A stretch of DNA of 64,000 nucleotides from Aquimarina sp042434915 (GCF_042434915.1 NZ_CP170198.1:3224001-3288000), one strand, 5' to 3'. Positions 26,884 through 36,903 are shown, counted from the stretch's first letter. Translations and numbers: made by a program. The notes: a model not told the origin generated them from the sequence alone.

Positions 26884-27693
26884 ATGAAAGATAAGAGGAT
26901 ATTGTATGTATCATCAGAAGTAATACCTTACCTACCAGAGACAGAAATTTCATCTATGTCTTTTGAAGCACCTAGAATGGTTAACAGTAAAGGTGGGCAA
27001 ATTAGAATATTCATGCCTAGGTATGGTAACATTAATGAAAGAAGACATCAATTACATGAAGTCATACGCTTATCGGGTATGAATTTGGTGATCAATGATC
27101 TCGACATGCCTTTGATAATAAAGGTGGCTTCTATACCAAAAGAGCGAATGCAGGTTTATTTTATAGATAATGAAGATTATTTTAAAAGAAAAGCGACCTT
27201 AACCGATGAAGAAGGCAATTTGTTTCCAGACAATGATGAACGCGCCATATTTTTTGCCAAAGGAGTGATTGAAACGGTGAAGAAACTAAACTGGTCTCCA
27301 GATATTATTCATGTACATGGATGGTTAGCGTCTTTATTACCTTTGTATCTTAGGAATTATTATGGAAATGAGCCCTTGTTTAACCAAAGTAAAATAGTCA
27401 CTTCGGTATACGATCATGGTTTTGAAGGAACGTTGGATAAGAATATGATGGGTAAAATTAAGTTTGATGGAATCGAGGACGAAACTATAGCGAATCTAGA
27501 CAAACCAACTTATTCCAATCTTATGAAAATTGCTATCGATAATTCGGATGCAATTGTCGTTGGTTCTGAAGAAATACCAGAAGAATTAATAAAACATCTC
27601 AAGGTAATCGATCAACCGGTGCTTGAATATAAAAGGCCTGATGAATTTGCAGATGCTTACGAAGATTTTTATAATAATGTAGTGCTCGCATAG
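26884..27693 (+). CDS. Glycogen/starch synthase N-terminal-domain-like protein, degenerate
   Basis: This 269-residue protein matches only the N-terminal half of GT5 glycogen synthase. YVSSEVIPY at the start, IRIFMPRYG and IIHVHGWLASLLPLY are GT5 features. The ADP-glucose-binding KxGGL loop that should follow the first strand is absent (replaced by LPETEISS), and no C-terminal GT domain follows. It is unlikely to make glycogen. The gene lies 15 bases before the DUF4270 gene and is divergent from panC, so it is probably an operon with DUF4270 and glmS. The function is unknown. Confidence 0.82.
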   Translation: MKDKRILYVSSEVIPYLPETEISSMSFEAPRMVNSKGGQIRIFMPRYGNINERRHQLHEVIRLSGMNLVINDLDMPLIIKVASIPKERMQVYFIDNEDYFKRKATLTDEEGNLFPDNDERAIFFAKGVIETVKKLNWSPDIIHVHGWLASLLPLYLRNYYGNEPLFNQSKIVTSVYDHGFEGTLDKNMMGKIKFDGIEDETIANLDKPTYSNLMKIAIDNSDAIVVGSEEIPEELIKHLKVIDQPVLEYKRPDEFADAYEDFYNNVVLA

Positions 27694-27708
27694 AGCAAAA
27701 GAAAATAT

Positions 27709-29334
27709 ATGAAATTAAAAAATAGGGTAATCAGATTTACTGGTTTTATAGGAGTATTATTGATATTTGGGAGCTGTAATGATGAGTTTAATGAAGTTGG
27801 CAGTGGTGTTATAGGTGATGTGAATTTTACTGATAAGGTCTATAGTGCAAAACCTTTAGCGTATACTACCAAATTAGAAAAGGTTCAAACAAGTGGTCTT
27901 CAAGGGTATCAATTAGGTGTATATGATGATCCAATATATGGACTTTCTACCTATAGCATTCTTTCCCAGATACAACCCTCGGTCAACAGTCCGGTTTTTG
28001 GAAGAAATGCTAAAGTTAAATCTGTTTTTCTAAATATACCTTATCAAAGTACAATTACCAAAACAAGTCAAGACACCAATGGCGAAACCCTTACCGAATA
28101 TAAATTGGATTCGGTATACGGGAATTCTAAAATTAACATATCAGTATACCGTTCGAATTATTTTTTAAAAGATTTTAATGTAAACTCAGAGGATCGCCAG
28201 GTTTATTATCATAATGATATCAATGAAACTTTTGACAAAAGCACTGTGGAAGGCACATTGCTAGCAACATTCGAATCGTTTCTACCATCGAATAGGGAGG
28301 TTGAAATAACGATTCCTGATGGAAACGATGAAGGTACTGCTCCAGACATTTCAAGAGTTAGTCCACGCTTGCGTATAGAGTTACCTGCAACATACTTTCA
28401 GGATGCGATTATTGCTAAAGAAGGAAGTGCAGAGTTAAGTAATGCGAATAACTTTAGAAATTATTTTAGAGGACTTTTTATTAAAGCAGAAGCAATCGAT
28501 GAGATGGGTACGCTAATGTATTTCAACATGTCGCAAGCAGATGTTACAATTTTATATTCTTATGAAGAGTTAGATACTTCTGACGAAAATGCAAATGGGG
28601 ATACTACCGATTATTTGATAAAAGATAAGGAGTTTAAGCTAAACTTTGGTAATAATGTTATAAACGGAATAGAAAATACTCCAAAATTGATAATTCCCGA
28701 TGGAGATCGTACAGATGGAGATGATAAGCTCTATGTAAAAGGAGGAGATGGAGCTGTTGCAAGTATCGAATTATTTAATGGTACTGTTACCAATGATGAC
28801 GGTGTCGAGGTAAATGAATTAGAGTATTTGAAGGAGCAACAATGGTTAATTAATGAAGCTAGTTTAAAGTTATACATAGATCAATCTTTGGTTAATGGAG
28901 GCGCATCAGAACCAGAGCGATTGTATGTTTTCAATATGAAAACAGGAGAAGTTTTTGCTGATTATGTTTTTGATATTGATCTAAGCCTTTTGAATGAGGA
29001 GGATCCGGTGAACTCTATTTTAAATCATCTTGGACGTATTACCAGAGGTAGTGATACTAAAGGACAGTTTTATAAGATAAATTTAACACGTCATATTATT
29101 AGAGTTTTAGAGGGCTTGGATGAGAATGATCCAATTGGAGTTTCGGTTTCACAGAATGTTAACATCACCAATAGAGTTAAAGCTTTACCTTCGTCCGGCG
29201 ATGAGGAGTTTAGAATTCCATTTACCTCTGTTGTAGCTCACGAAGGAACAGTTCTATTTGGTAACACAAATGCAGTTCCAGAAGACAAACAATTGTTACT
29301 TGAGATTCTTTATACTCAGGCGCTAAACAACTAA
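27709..29334 (+). CDS. DUF4270 lipoprotein
   Basis: The 541-residue lipoprotein (lipobox GSC, C23) has the DUF4270 pattern: N-terminal NDEFNEVG, beta-rich middle and C-terminal LFGNTN with LLEILYTQ. The family is restricted to Bacteroidota and I know of no established function. It is probably an outer-membrane protein. It lies between the GT5-like gene and glmS with gaps of 15 and 22 bases, so the three are likely cotranscribed. Its mature domain is large, with no visible catalytic motif. Confidence 0.85.
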   Translation: MKLKNRVIRFTGFIGVLLIFGSCNDEFNEVGSGVIGDVNFTDKVYSAKPLAYTTKLEKVQTSGLQGYQLGVYDDPIYGLSTYSILSQIQPSVNSPVFGRNAKVKSVFLNIPYQSTITKTSQDTNGETLTEYKLDSVYGNSKINISVYRSNYFLKDFNVNSEDRQVYYHNDINETFDKSTVEGTLLATFESFLPSNREVEITIPDGNDEGTAPDISRVSPRLRIELPATYFQDAIIAKEGSAELSNANNFRNYFRGLFIKAEAIDEMGTLMYFNMSQADVTILYSYEELDTSDENANGDTTDYLIKDKEFKLNFGNNVINGIENTPKLIIPDGDRTDGDDKLYVKGGDGAVASIELFNGTVTNDDGVEVNELEYLKEQQWLINEASLKLYIDQSLVNGGASEPERLYVFNMKTGEVFADYVFDIDLSLLNEEDPVNSILNHLGRITRGSDTKGQFYKINLTRHIIRVLEGLDENDPIGVSVSQNVNITNRVKALPSSGDEEFRIPFTSVVAHEGTVLFGNTNAVPEDKQLLLEILYTQALNN

Positions 29335-29356
29335 TCAATAAATTGCGTTATAGAAC

Positions 29357-31204
29357 ATGTGTGGAATTGTAGGGTACGTTGGGCATAGAGAAGCCTATCC
29401 CATTATTTTAAAAGGATTAAAAAGATTAGAATACCGTGGATATGATTCTGCTGGTATAGCATTATATGATGGTAATGAGATAAAATTATCTAAGACTAAA
29501 GGAAAAGTTGCTGATCTAGAAAGTAGGCTTGAAAAGGAAATATCTACCAAAGGTTCAATAGGGTTAGGACATACCCGTTGGGCAACACATGGTGTTCCTA
29601 ATGACGTCAACTCTCATCCCCATTATTCTAATTCTGGAGATCTTGTAATAATTCATAATGGTATAATTGAAAATTACGAATCTTTAAAAAAAGAGCTTTC
29701 TAATAGAGGATATACTTTTACATCTGATACAGATACAGAGGTTTTAGTTAATCTAATTGAAGATGTAAAGAAAAATGATAATGTTAAGTTAGGTAAAGCT
29801 GTTCAAAAAGCACTTAACCAAACTGTTGGTGCATATGCTATTGCAGTTTTTGATAGAAACAAACCAGACGAAATAGTAGTCGCTAGACTAGGTAGCCCAT
29901 TGGCAATAGGAGTAGGAGAAGACGAATTTTTTATTGCTTCAGATGCATCTCCGTTTTTAGAATATACAAATAATGCTATATATCTAGAAGACGGTGAGAT
30001 GGCTATTGTGAGACGTGGTAAAGAAATTAAAATAAGAAAAATTAAAGATGATAGTCTTGTAGATCCTTATTTACAAGAACTTCAGATTAATTTGGAGCAG
30101 ATTGAAAAAGGAGGGTATGATCACTTTATGCTAAAAGAGATTTATGAGCAGCCTAATGCCATTAGCGATACCTATAGAGGTCGTATGCGTGTGGCAGATG
30201 GAATCATAAAAATGGCTGGTATTGATGATAATCTCGCGAAGCTTTTAAATGCTAAACGTATCGTTATAGTTGCTTGTGGTACATCTTGGCATGCTGGATT
30301 AGTGGCAGAGTATATCTTTGAAGAACTCGTACGCTTACCAGTAGAAGTCGAGTATGCTTCAGAATTTAGATATAGAAATCCAGTAATTCATCAAGATGAT
30401 GTTGTAATTGCTATTTCGCAAAGTGGAGAAACCGCTGATACAATGGCAGCAATTAAGTTAGCCAAAGAAAAAGGAGCATTTGTTTTTGGGGTATGTAACG
30501 TAGTAGGTTCTTCGATATCTAGAGAAACACATGCAGGTGCTTATACACATGCTGGGCCAGAGATAGGGGTTGCCTCTACAAAAGCTTTTACAACGCAAAT
30601 TACGGTTTTATCGTTGATTGCCTTAAAACTGGCAGAGCGTAAAGGAACGATTTCAAACAGTGATTTTCATTATTACCTTCAAGAGCTTGAAAGAATACCA
30701 GAAAAAGTCAAGCATGCATTAGAATCGAATGATCATGTTAAATTTATAGCTGATACCTACAAAGATGCTAAAAACTTTTTGTATTTGGGAAGAGGATTTA
30801 ACTTTCCTGTCGCTTTGGAAGGAGCGCTCAAACTTAAGGAGATATCATATATTCATGCAGAAGGCTATCCTGCGGCAGAGATGAAGCATGGTCCTATAGC
30901 GTTGATCGATGAACAAATGCCAGTGTTAGTTATTGCTACCAAAAAAGGACATTATGATAAAGTGGTTAGTAATATACAAGAAATAAAATCACGTAAGGGT
31001 AAGATAATTGCTATTGTTACCGAAGGTGATGAAACAGTACGGGCATTGGCAGATCATGTTATAGAAGTGCCAGAGACAGAAGAATTTTTATCGCCACTCT
31101 TAACCACAATACCGCTACAATTATTGTCATATCACATAGCGGTGATGTTAGATAAAAATGTAGATCAACCTAGGAATTTAGCAAAATCCGTAACGGTAGA
31201 GTAG
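29357..31204 (+). CDS. glmS: Glutamine--fructose-6-phosphate aminotransferase (isomerizing)
   Basis: The 615-residue enzyme makes glucosamine-6-phosphate for peptidoglycan and LPS. The N-terminal glutaminase has the required Cys2 (MCGIVGYVG) and HTRWATHG. Two SIS domains follow (CGTSWHAG and SQSGETADT in the first, GRGFNFPVALEGALKLKE in the second). The C-terminus ends VTVE as in the family. The leader is only about 20 bases, so there is no room for a glmS ribozyme. It ends the operon begun by the GT5-like gene. Confidence 0.98.
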   Translation: MCGIVGYVGHREAYPIILKGLKRLEYRGYDSAGIALYDGNEIKLSKTKGKVADLESRLEKEISTKGSIGLGHTRWATHGVPNDVNSHPHYSNSGDLVIIHNGIIENYESLKKELSNRGYTFTSDTDTEVLVNLIEDVKKNDNVKLGKAVQKALNQTVGAYAIAVFDRNKPDEIVVARLGSPLAIGVGEDEFFIASDASPFLEYTNNAIYLEDGEMAIVRRGKEIKIRKIKDDSLVDPYLQELQINLEQIEKGGYDHFMLKEIYEQPNAISDTYRGRMRVADGIIKMAGIDDNLAKLLNAKRIVIVACGTSWHAGLVAEYIFEELVRLPVEVEYASEFRYRNPVIHQDDVVIAISQSGETADTMAAIKLAKEKGAFVFGVCNVVGSSISRETHAGAYTHAGPEIGVASTKAFTTQITVLSLIALKLAERKGTISNSDFHYYLQELERIPEKVKHALESNDHVKFIADTYKDAKNFLYLGRGFNFPVALEGALKLKEISYIHAEGYPAAEMKHGPIALIDEQMPVLVIATKKGHYDKVVSNIQEIKSRKGKIIAIVTEGDETVRALADHVIEVPETEEFLSPLLTTIPLQLLSYHIAVMLDKNVDQPRNLAKSVTVE

Positions 31205-31296
31205 TTTTTTTATTGAACACTCTATTTTTTAACTTTTTTTGTAATCAAAATTTAAAAAAACGTATCTTGTTCTCATAACTTAAATCATTTTGGGGT

Positions 31297-34056
31297 ATGA
31301 GAACATTTACGTTAATGCTATTCCTGTGTCTAGGATTAGCAGCGTCTTCGCAAACAACTATTTCAGGTAAAATTGTTGATCCAAGAAATCAACCAATACC
31401 TAGTGCTAACATCACAGTTATTGGAGCCGCCATAGGTACGGTAGCCGATTTTGATGGCTTTTTTTCACTCACGGTAGCGTTAGAGTTACCGTTTACTATT
31501 GAAATTACTAGCGTTGGATTTGACAAAACAGAAAAAGTTATTACTGGACCTGTGTCTGATCTAAATATTATGCTTAATGAAGGAACCGAACTTGATGAGG
31601 TAGTTATTTCGGCTTCTAGAACTCCAGAACGAATTTTTGAATCTCCAGTGAGTGTAGAGCGATTCGGTATTAAAGAAATTAAGAATACTCCCTCTGTAGA
31701 TTTTTATGGAGGTTTAGAAGACCTTAAAGGAGTTGATGTTAATACAAACAGTCTAACATTTAAATCAATTAATACTCGTGGTTTTGCAGGTTTTGCAAAT
31801 ACCAGATTTGTACAACTTATCGATGGTATGGACAACACTGCTCCTGCCTTGAACTTCGTATTGGGTAATTTACTAGGTATGACAGAGCTTGATGTAAATA
31901 GTGTTGAACTATTACCAGGAGCTTCTTCAGCTTTATATGGAGCAAATGCTTTTAATGGGATACTTTTTATGACGAGTAAAAATCCCTTTGATCATCAGGG
32001 TATTAGTGCTTATTTTAAAGGAGGGATTACCTCTCAGGATGCCGCCGGAGATAACGAGTTTTACGATTACGGAATTCGTATCGCGCATGCGTTCTCTAAT
32101 AAAATAGCGGCAAAAGCCAATTTTTCTTACTTAAGAGGAACAGATTGGTATGCAACCAATACTACAAATGTATTAGATCCCTCAACTAATCGATCTGATC
32201 CAAATTATGATGGTCTCAATGTGTATGGTGATGAAGTAAGTACCAACATTCGTGGTGTGGGAGTAGCATTGGCTGCAAAAGGAATTATTCCAGCCGATGC
32301 AGTAAACATATTACCTAATGAAGATGTAAGTAGAACTGGTTATGAAGAGCAGTATTTAAATGATTACAAGGCTGAGAGCATAAAGTTTGACGCTGCTATA
32401 CATTATCGCCCTTTTGCAGATAATCTAGCAATTATTTATCAAGGTAAAGTAGGAAAAGGTACAACGATTTATCAAGGAGCTAATCGATATTCTATCAGAA
32501 ATTTTTTCCTTCAGCAACATAAAGTAGAGATTAAGAACAACAATTTTTTTGTTAGAGCCTATATAACCGATGAGGATGCAGGAGATTCGTATGATGTGAG
32601 GTTTACAGGGATTAATATAAATCGTAAATGGAAAGATGATCAAACATGGTTTGGAGAATATGCAGGAGCATTTGTACAAGCAACCTTGGCAGGACAACCT
32701 TCGGATAATGCGCATGTGATAGCAAGACAGGTGGCCGATACTGGAAGATTACTTCCAGGCACACCATCCTTTCAAGAGGCGTTTCAAGAAGTGACACGAG
32801 ATCCAGATCTATCTTCAGGATCACAATTTCAAGACGCGACACAACTTCGGCATGCAGATTTAAATTATAATTTTTCACATTTAACAAGTCAACTTGCAGA
32901 CATCCAAGTAGGAGGCTCTTTCAGAGAGTATAAGTTAAATTCATTTGGAACAATATTTACTGATTTTGATGGTCCTATTCGGTATTCAGAATACGGAGCG
33001 TATTTGCAAGTGCAAAAGAAACTTTTGGAAGAACGGTTAAAGCTAACTGGATCTTTGCGATATGATAAATCAGAGCTTTTTGATGGTAATATATCTCCAC
33101 GTTTATCCGTGGGTTATACACTTGGTTCAGAAAAAAATCACAATTTACGCGCATCCGTACAAACTGGTTTTAGAAATCCAACCACACAAGATTTGTTTAT
33201 AGGTTTGAATGTGGGACGAGCGGTTTTGGTGGGTTCTGCAGAAGAAAATCTAGATCGTGATATTAGAACATACGAATTGAGTGGTAGTGGAACCGCAATA
33301 ACAGGAGCTCAAACGGTATCAATTGCAGGTCGAGCAGCGTATGAAAACTCTTTTTCTGCAAATTCTGTAGTAAATGGTGTGCCTGTTCAATCAGAAGTTT
33401 CGCTAGTTCAGCCTGAAAAAATCACTGCATTTGAGGTAGGTTATCGAGGTAAAATTGATCGATTTGTTGTGGATTTAAATACGTATTACAATAAGTATAG
33501 TGATTTCATTTCTTCAGAAAATGTTATTGTCCCTTTGTATGGGGAAATAGGAGATAATAGCCTTTCGCTACTTGCGCTACAAAATGGAGATATTCAGGTT
33601 TATCAGGCCTATACTAATTCTGCTGTGGATATTAATTCGCTAGGTATAATTATTGGTGTGGATACCAAAGTGTTTGGTGGTTTTGATGTAAGTGGTAATT
33701 ACACTTTTGCCCAACAAGATTTTGATGCTTCTCAAGATGCCGATTTTAGAACAAATTTTAATACTCCAAAACACAAGATAAAGGCTTCTTTTGGTCATTC
33801 TAATTTGTTAGCCAACTTTGGTTTCAATACAAGTTATAGATGGAGCGATAGTTATGAATGGGTGGCCTCTTTTGGAGACGGTGAGGTGCCGTCCTTTTCG
33901 GTAATTGATGCCCAGATTAACTATAGAATTCCGAAAGTTAAAGCTACCCTTAAGCTAGGCGGAACAAATATTGGTGGAGATGAATATTTCACGGCTTTTG
34001 GCACAGGGTATATTGGTTCACAGTATTATCTAGGATTAAGTATAAATAATTTATAG
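31297..34056 (+). CDS. TonB-dependent receptor with carboxypeptidase-regulatory-like N-domain
   Basis: The 919-residue outer-membrane protein has a signal peptide (cleavage near ASSQ), a CarboxypepD_reg-like domain (about 20-105; GKIVDPRNQPIPSANI), a plug (about 115-225; INTRGFAGF and LLPGASSALYGANAFNG) and a beta-barrel to the C-terminus. It imports a ligand with TonB energy. The substrate cannot be inferred because no SusD-like or siderophore genes lie nearby. It is a single gene, ending 414 bases before atpD. Confidence 0.93.
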   Translation: MRTFTLMLFLCLGLAASSQTTISGKIVDPRNQPIPSANITVIGAAIGTVADFDGFFSLTVALELPFTIEITSVGFDKTEKVITGPVSDLNIMLNEGTELDEVVISASRTPERIFESPVSVERFGIKEIKNTPSVDFYGGLEDLKGVDVNTNSLTFKSINTRGFAGFANTRFVQLIDGMDNTAPALNFVLGNLLGMTELDVNSVELLPGASSALYGANAFNGILFMTSKNPFDHQGISAYFKGGITSQDAAGDNEFYDYGIRIAHAFSNKIAAKANFSYLRGTDWYATNTTNVLDPSTNRSDPNYDGLNVYGDEVSTNIRGVGVALAAKGIIPADAVNILPNEDVSRTGYEEQYLNDYKAESIKFDAAIHYRPFADNLAIIYQGKVGKGTTIYQGANRYSIRNFFLQQHKVEIKNNNFFVRAYITDEDAGDSYDVRFTGININRKWKDDQTWFGEYAGAFVQATLAGQPSDNAHVIARQVADTGRLLPGTPSFQEAFQEVTRDPDLSSGSQFQDATQLRHADLNYNFSHLTSQLADIQVGGSFREYKLNSFGTIFTDFDGPIRYSEYGAYLQVQKKLLEERLKLTGSLRYDKSELFDGNISPRLSVGYTLGSEKNHNLRASVQTGFRNPTTQDLFIGLNVGRAVLVGSAEENLDRDIRTYELSGSGTAITGAQTVSIAGRAAYENSFSANSVVNGVPVQSEVSLVQPEKITAFEVGYRGKIDRFVVDLNTYYNKYSDFISSENVIVPLYGEIGDNSLSLLALQNGDIQVYQAYTNSAVDINSLGIIIGVDTKVFGGFDVSGNYTFAQQDFDASQDADFRTNFNTPKHKIKASFGHSNLLANFGFNTSYRWSDSYEWVASFGDGEVPSFSVIDAQINYRIPKVKATLKLGGTNIGGDEYFTAFGTGYIGSQYYLGLSINNL

Positions 34057-34377
34057 TACTCTTAGTAATGTAATTGCATATCAAATTAAAATTCTAAACA
34101 TGATAAGCATAACAATATATTGCTTAAAATGAGAAAAGGAATAAGAGTTTGTGTACTTGGCAAGATTAATTTTTCAACCTCTTGCGCTTTAAGAAACACT
34201 TTGATGACAATGTAGCTAGTAGTATGCACTTTAATTTAACATCTTAATCAGAGAGATAATAATTTAAAAATCAGAAAAGAACGATTTTTTAAATGTTTTT
34301 AAGAAGCCATTTTATTGGCCAGAATTCTAACTTATAAAAAACAGAAAAAAAGCAGTTATTTTTTTTATTTAAAAGAC

Positions 34378-34385
34378 TATATTTG
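34378..34385 (+). promoter_or_regulatory. -7 promoter element of atpD
   Basis: TATATTTG matches TAnnTTTG exactly, with a poor -33 (GTTA at 34355-34358) 19 bases upstream. Transcription should start near 34392. Confidence 0.6.
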
Positions 34386-34393
34386 CAGCCTGA

Positions 34394-34434
34394 AAAAAGC
34401 TCGTATTCAGTATAATTGAATACAAATGCTTTTT
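34394..34434 (+). promoter_or_regulatory. Hairpin at the 5' end of the atpD-atpC leader
   Basis: AAAAAGC (34394-34400) pairs with GCTTTTT (34428-34434), and GTATTCA (34403-34409) with TGAATAC (34417-34423), around a 7-base loop. It lies directly after the predicted start site, about 36 bases before the atpD ATG. Confidence 0.6.
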
Positions 34435-34470
34435 AAGATAGTTAAATACTAAACATTAAATAGTTATATA

Positions 34471-35979
34471 ATGTCTCAAGTTACGGGTAAAGTATCACAA
34501 ATTGTAGGTCCGGTTATCGATGTAGAATTCGCTGCCGGTACAGAATTACCAAAGATTTACGATTCGTTAGAAATTAATAAAGCAGACGGTAGTAAGCTAG
34601 TGTTAGAGATTCAGTCTCACATTGGTGAAGATACTGTGCGTACAATTGCAATGGATTCCAGTGATGGATTAAGTAGAGGAGTAGAAGCTGTAGCAACAGG
34701 ATCTCAAATCCAAATGCCAATAGGTGGTGACGTATATGGACGTCTATTTAATGTGATTGGTGATGCAATTGATGGATTAGGAGATCTACCTAAAAGTGGA
34801 GATCATGGTCTTCCTATCCACCGTAAAGCACCAAAATTTGAAGATTTATCAACATCTACCGAGGTTTTATTTACAGGTATTAAAGTAATTGATTTGATCG
34901 AGCCTTATGCAAAAGGAGGTAAGATTGGATTGTTTGGTGGAGCAGGAGTAGGTAAAACAGTACTTATTCAAGAGTTGATTAACAATATAGCAAAAGGTCA
35001 CGGTGGTCTTTCTGTATTTGCTGGAGTAGGTGAAAGAACACGTGAAGGAAATGATTTATTGCGTGAGATGTTAGAATCAGGTATTATCAAATACGGAGAT
35101 GATTTTATGCACTCTATGGAAGCTGGAGGATGGGATCTTTCTAAAGTTGATAAGGAAGTTATGAAAGGGTCTAAAGCAACTTTCGTATTTGGACAAATGA
35201 ATGAACCACCAGGAGCACGTGCTCGTGTGGCGCTTTCTGGACTTACAATTGCAGAGTATTTCCGTGATGGAGCTGGAGATGGACAGGGTAAAGATGTACT
35301 GTTTTTCGTAGATAATATATTCCGTTTTACGCAAGCAGGTTCAGAGGTTTCTGCACTTCTTGGGCGTATGCCATCTGCAGTAGGATACCAACCAACATTA
35401 GCTACCGAAATGGGAGCGATGCAAGAGCGTATTACTTCGACTAAAAAAGGATCGATAACATCTGTACAAGCGGTATATGTACCCGCAGATGACCTTACCG
35501 ATCCAGCACCAGCAACAACGTTTGCTCACTTAGATGCTACTACAGTATTATCTCGTAAAATTGCAGAACTTGGTATATATCCAGCGGTAGATCCGTTAGA
35601 TTCTACGTCTAGAATTTTAAGTGCTGATATTTTAGGTGATGATCATTATAACTGTGCACAACGTGTAAAAGAGTTGTTACAACACTATAAAGAACTACAA
35701 GATATTATAGCCATTCTTGGTATGGAAGAGTTATCTGAAGAGGATAAGTTGGCAGTAGGACGCGCACGTCGAGTACAACGTTTCCTTTCTCAGCCATTCC
35801 ATGTAGCAGAGCAGTTTACGGGTATACCTGGAGTTCTTGTAGATATTAAAGAAACAATTAAAGGATTTAATATGATTATGGACGGTGAGTTAGATCATCT
35901 TCCTGAAGCATCCTTTAACCTTAAAGGAACAATCGAAGAAGCTATTGAAGCTGGTGAAAAAATGTTAGCTGAAGCATAA
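34471..35979 (+). CDS. atpD: F0F1 ATP synthase subunit beta
   Basis: The 502-residue catalytic subunit has Walker A GGAGVGKT (about residues 153-160), the GERTREGNDL segment, and the MEELSEED (DELSEED-type) motif near 420. It forms the catalytic sites of the F1 head. Only atpC accompanies it. No atpBEFHAG genes are in the window, so the ATP synthase genes are split between loci, as known in other Bacteroidota. It has its own promoter and 5' hairpin. Confidence 0.98.
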   Translation: MSQVTGKVSQIVGPVIDVEFAAGTELPKIYDSLEINKADGSKLVLEIQSHIGEDTVRTIAMDSSDGLSRGVEAVATGSQIQMPIGGDVYGRLFNVIGDAIDGLGDLPKSGDHGLPIHRKAPKFEDLSTSTEVLFTGIKVIDLIEPYAKGGKIGLFGGAGVGKTVLIQELINNIAKGHGGLSVFAGVGERTREGNDLLREMLESGIIKYGDDFMHSMEAGGWDLSKVDKEVMKGSKATFVFGQMNEPPGARARVALSGLTIAEYFRDGAGDGQGKDVLFFVDNIFRFTQAGSEVSALLGRMPSAVGYQPTLATEMGAMQERITSTKKGSITSVQAVYVPADDLTDPAPATTFAHLDATTVLSRKIAELGIYPAVDPLDSTSRILSADILGDDHYNCAQRVKELLQHYKELQDIIAILGMEELSEEDKLAVGRARRVQRFLSQPFHVAEQFTGIPGVLVDIKETIKGFNMIMDGELDHLPEASFNLKGTIEEAIEAGEKMLAEA

Positions 35980-36063
35980 ATTACAGTAAAGAGATTTTAG
36001 TAGTGTACGACACAATTATATTGTATCCTTTTCTAATCTCTCAATACGCAATACTTGAAAAAT

Positions 36064-36342
36064 ATGTATTTAGAAATAGTAACTCCAGAAGCTGTATTAT
36101 TTAGTGGTGAAGTAACTTCGGTTGCAGTACCAGGTGTCGAAGGTGAGTTTCAGATGTTAAATAATCATGCACCTATAGTTTCTCTGTTAGGCAAAGGAAA
36201 AGTAAAAATTTACGGTACTATAGTATTAGATGATGAAGTAGCAGCTAAATTCTCTAAAGATTCTAATGGAGCTACTGTGCTACCTATTACATCGGGAACG
36301 GTAGAGATGAATGACAATAAAGTAATTGTGCTTGCCGATTAA
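36064..36342 (+). CDS. atpC: F0F1 ATP synthase subunit epsilon (short form)
   Basis: A 92-residue product starting at ATG 36064; a TTG nine bases earlier is an alternative. The sequence MYLEIVTPEAVLFSGEV and NNHAPIVSLL is the N-terminal beta-sandwich of AtpC. The C-terminal helical pair (about 45 residues in E. coli, which can block the rotor) is absent, so this short epsilon would not give the usual regulation. It follows atpD after 84 bases and is ended by the terminator at 36372. Confidence 0.93.
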   Translation: MYLEIVTPEAVLFSGEVTSVAVPGVEGEFQMLNNHAPIVSLLGKGKVKIYGTIVLDDEVAAKFSKDSNGATVLPITSGTVEMNDNKVIVLAD

Positions 36343-36371
36343 AGGTCAAGTGTATAAAGTATCTAATAATT

Positions 36372-36413
36372 TAATCCCTGTTAATTATAAATTAACAGGG
36401 ATTCTCTTTTTTA
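36372..36413 (+). terminator. Terminator after atpC
   Basis: A stem AATCCCTGTTAAT / ATTAACAGGGATT with a short loop is followed by a T-rich run, 30 bases after the atpC stop. Confidence 0.88.
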
Positions 36414-36903
36414 AGCACTTCCCATTTTACAAGGATCTTTCTAACTAATAGTTTTTATACTAGGTCTTGCTACAGATCTGCAGGATTTATTTTGGAAACA
36501 ACTTCTAAAAAAAAAATGATTAAATGTACAAGATGTACAAAGGGAAGAATAATAGTTAAAGGAAACTTTCACCTTCAAAAAAATAAAGCTTTTTAAAGTC
36601 CTTATAGCGCTTTACCGTATAAGTTCTTCGGTAAAAGGGGTATCCTATTGGTGCCCAAAAACTCATGGGATAATACATATTACTTAGGTAAAAAATTGAG
36701 AAAGGTTATCCTGAGTGCATTGAATAATAGAAATACTTCTTAATAATAATTTTTATTTAACAATCATATATTCAGTATTTTATTGAACATAAATTTAGAT
36801 ACGCGTATTTGTGAAAGGATAACTTTTAATTAAAATTACTTAACCTGTACTTAGTACGATCTAGGTAATTAAAGGGTAATTTTAGTTGTATAAACTAACT
36901 TAA
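36414..36903. other. 490-base intergenic region, unexplained
   Basis: No recognisable gene. It holds a 26-codon frame from ATG 36516 (starts MIKCTRCTKG; stop 36594-36596) continued in the same frame by an open stretch to 36743, and a small inverted repeat TTTACCG (36611-36617) / CGGTAAA (36629-36635). It may be a decayed gene, a small RNA, or simply spacer. Confidence 0.35.

Larger units (their letters stand above)
34057..34470. other. 414-base intergenic region with the atpD leader
   Basis: AT-rich. I see no convincing open frame in 34057-34370. The last 100 bases hold the atpD promoter and a leader hairpin, described separately. Confidence 0.6.

Noticed and set aside
29335..29356. glmS ribozyme upstream of glmS
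   Set aside because: Only 22 bases separate DUF4270 and glmS, and the ribozyme is known from Firmicutes and needs a much longer leader.
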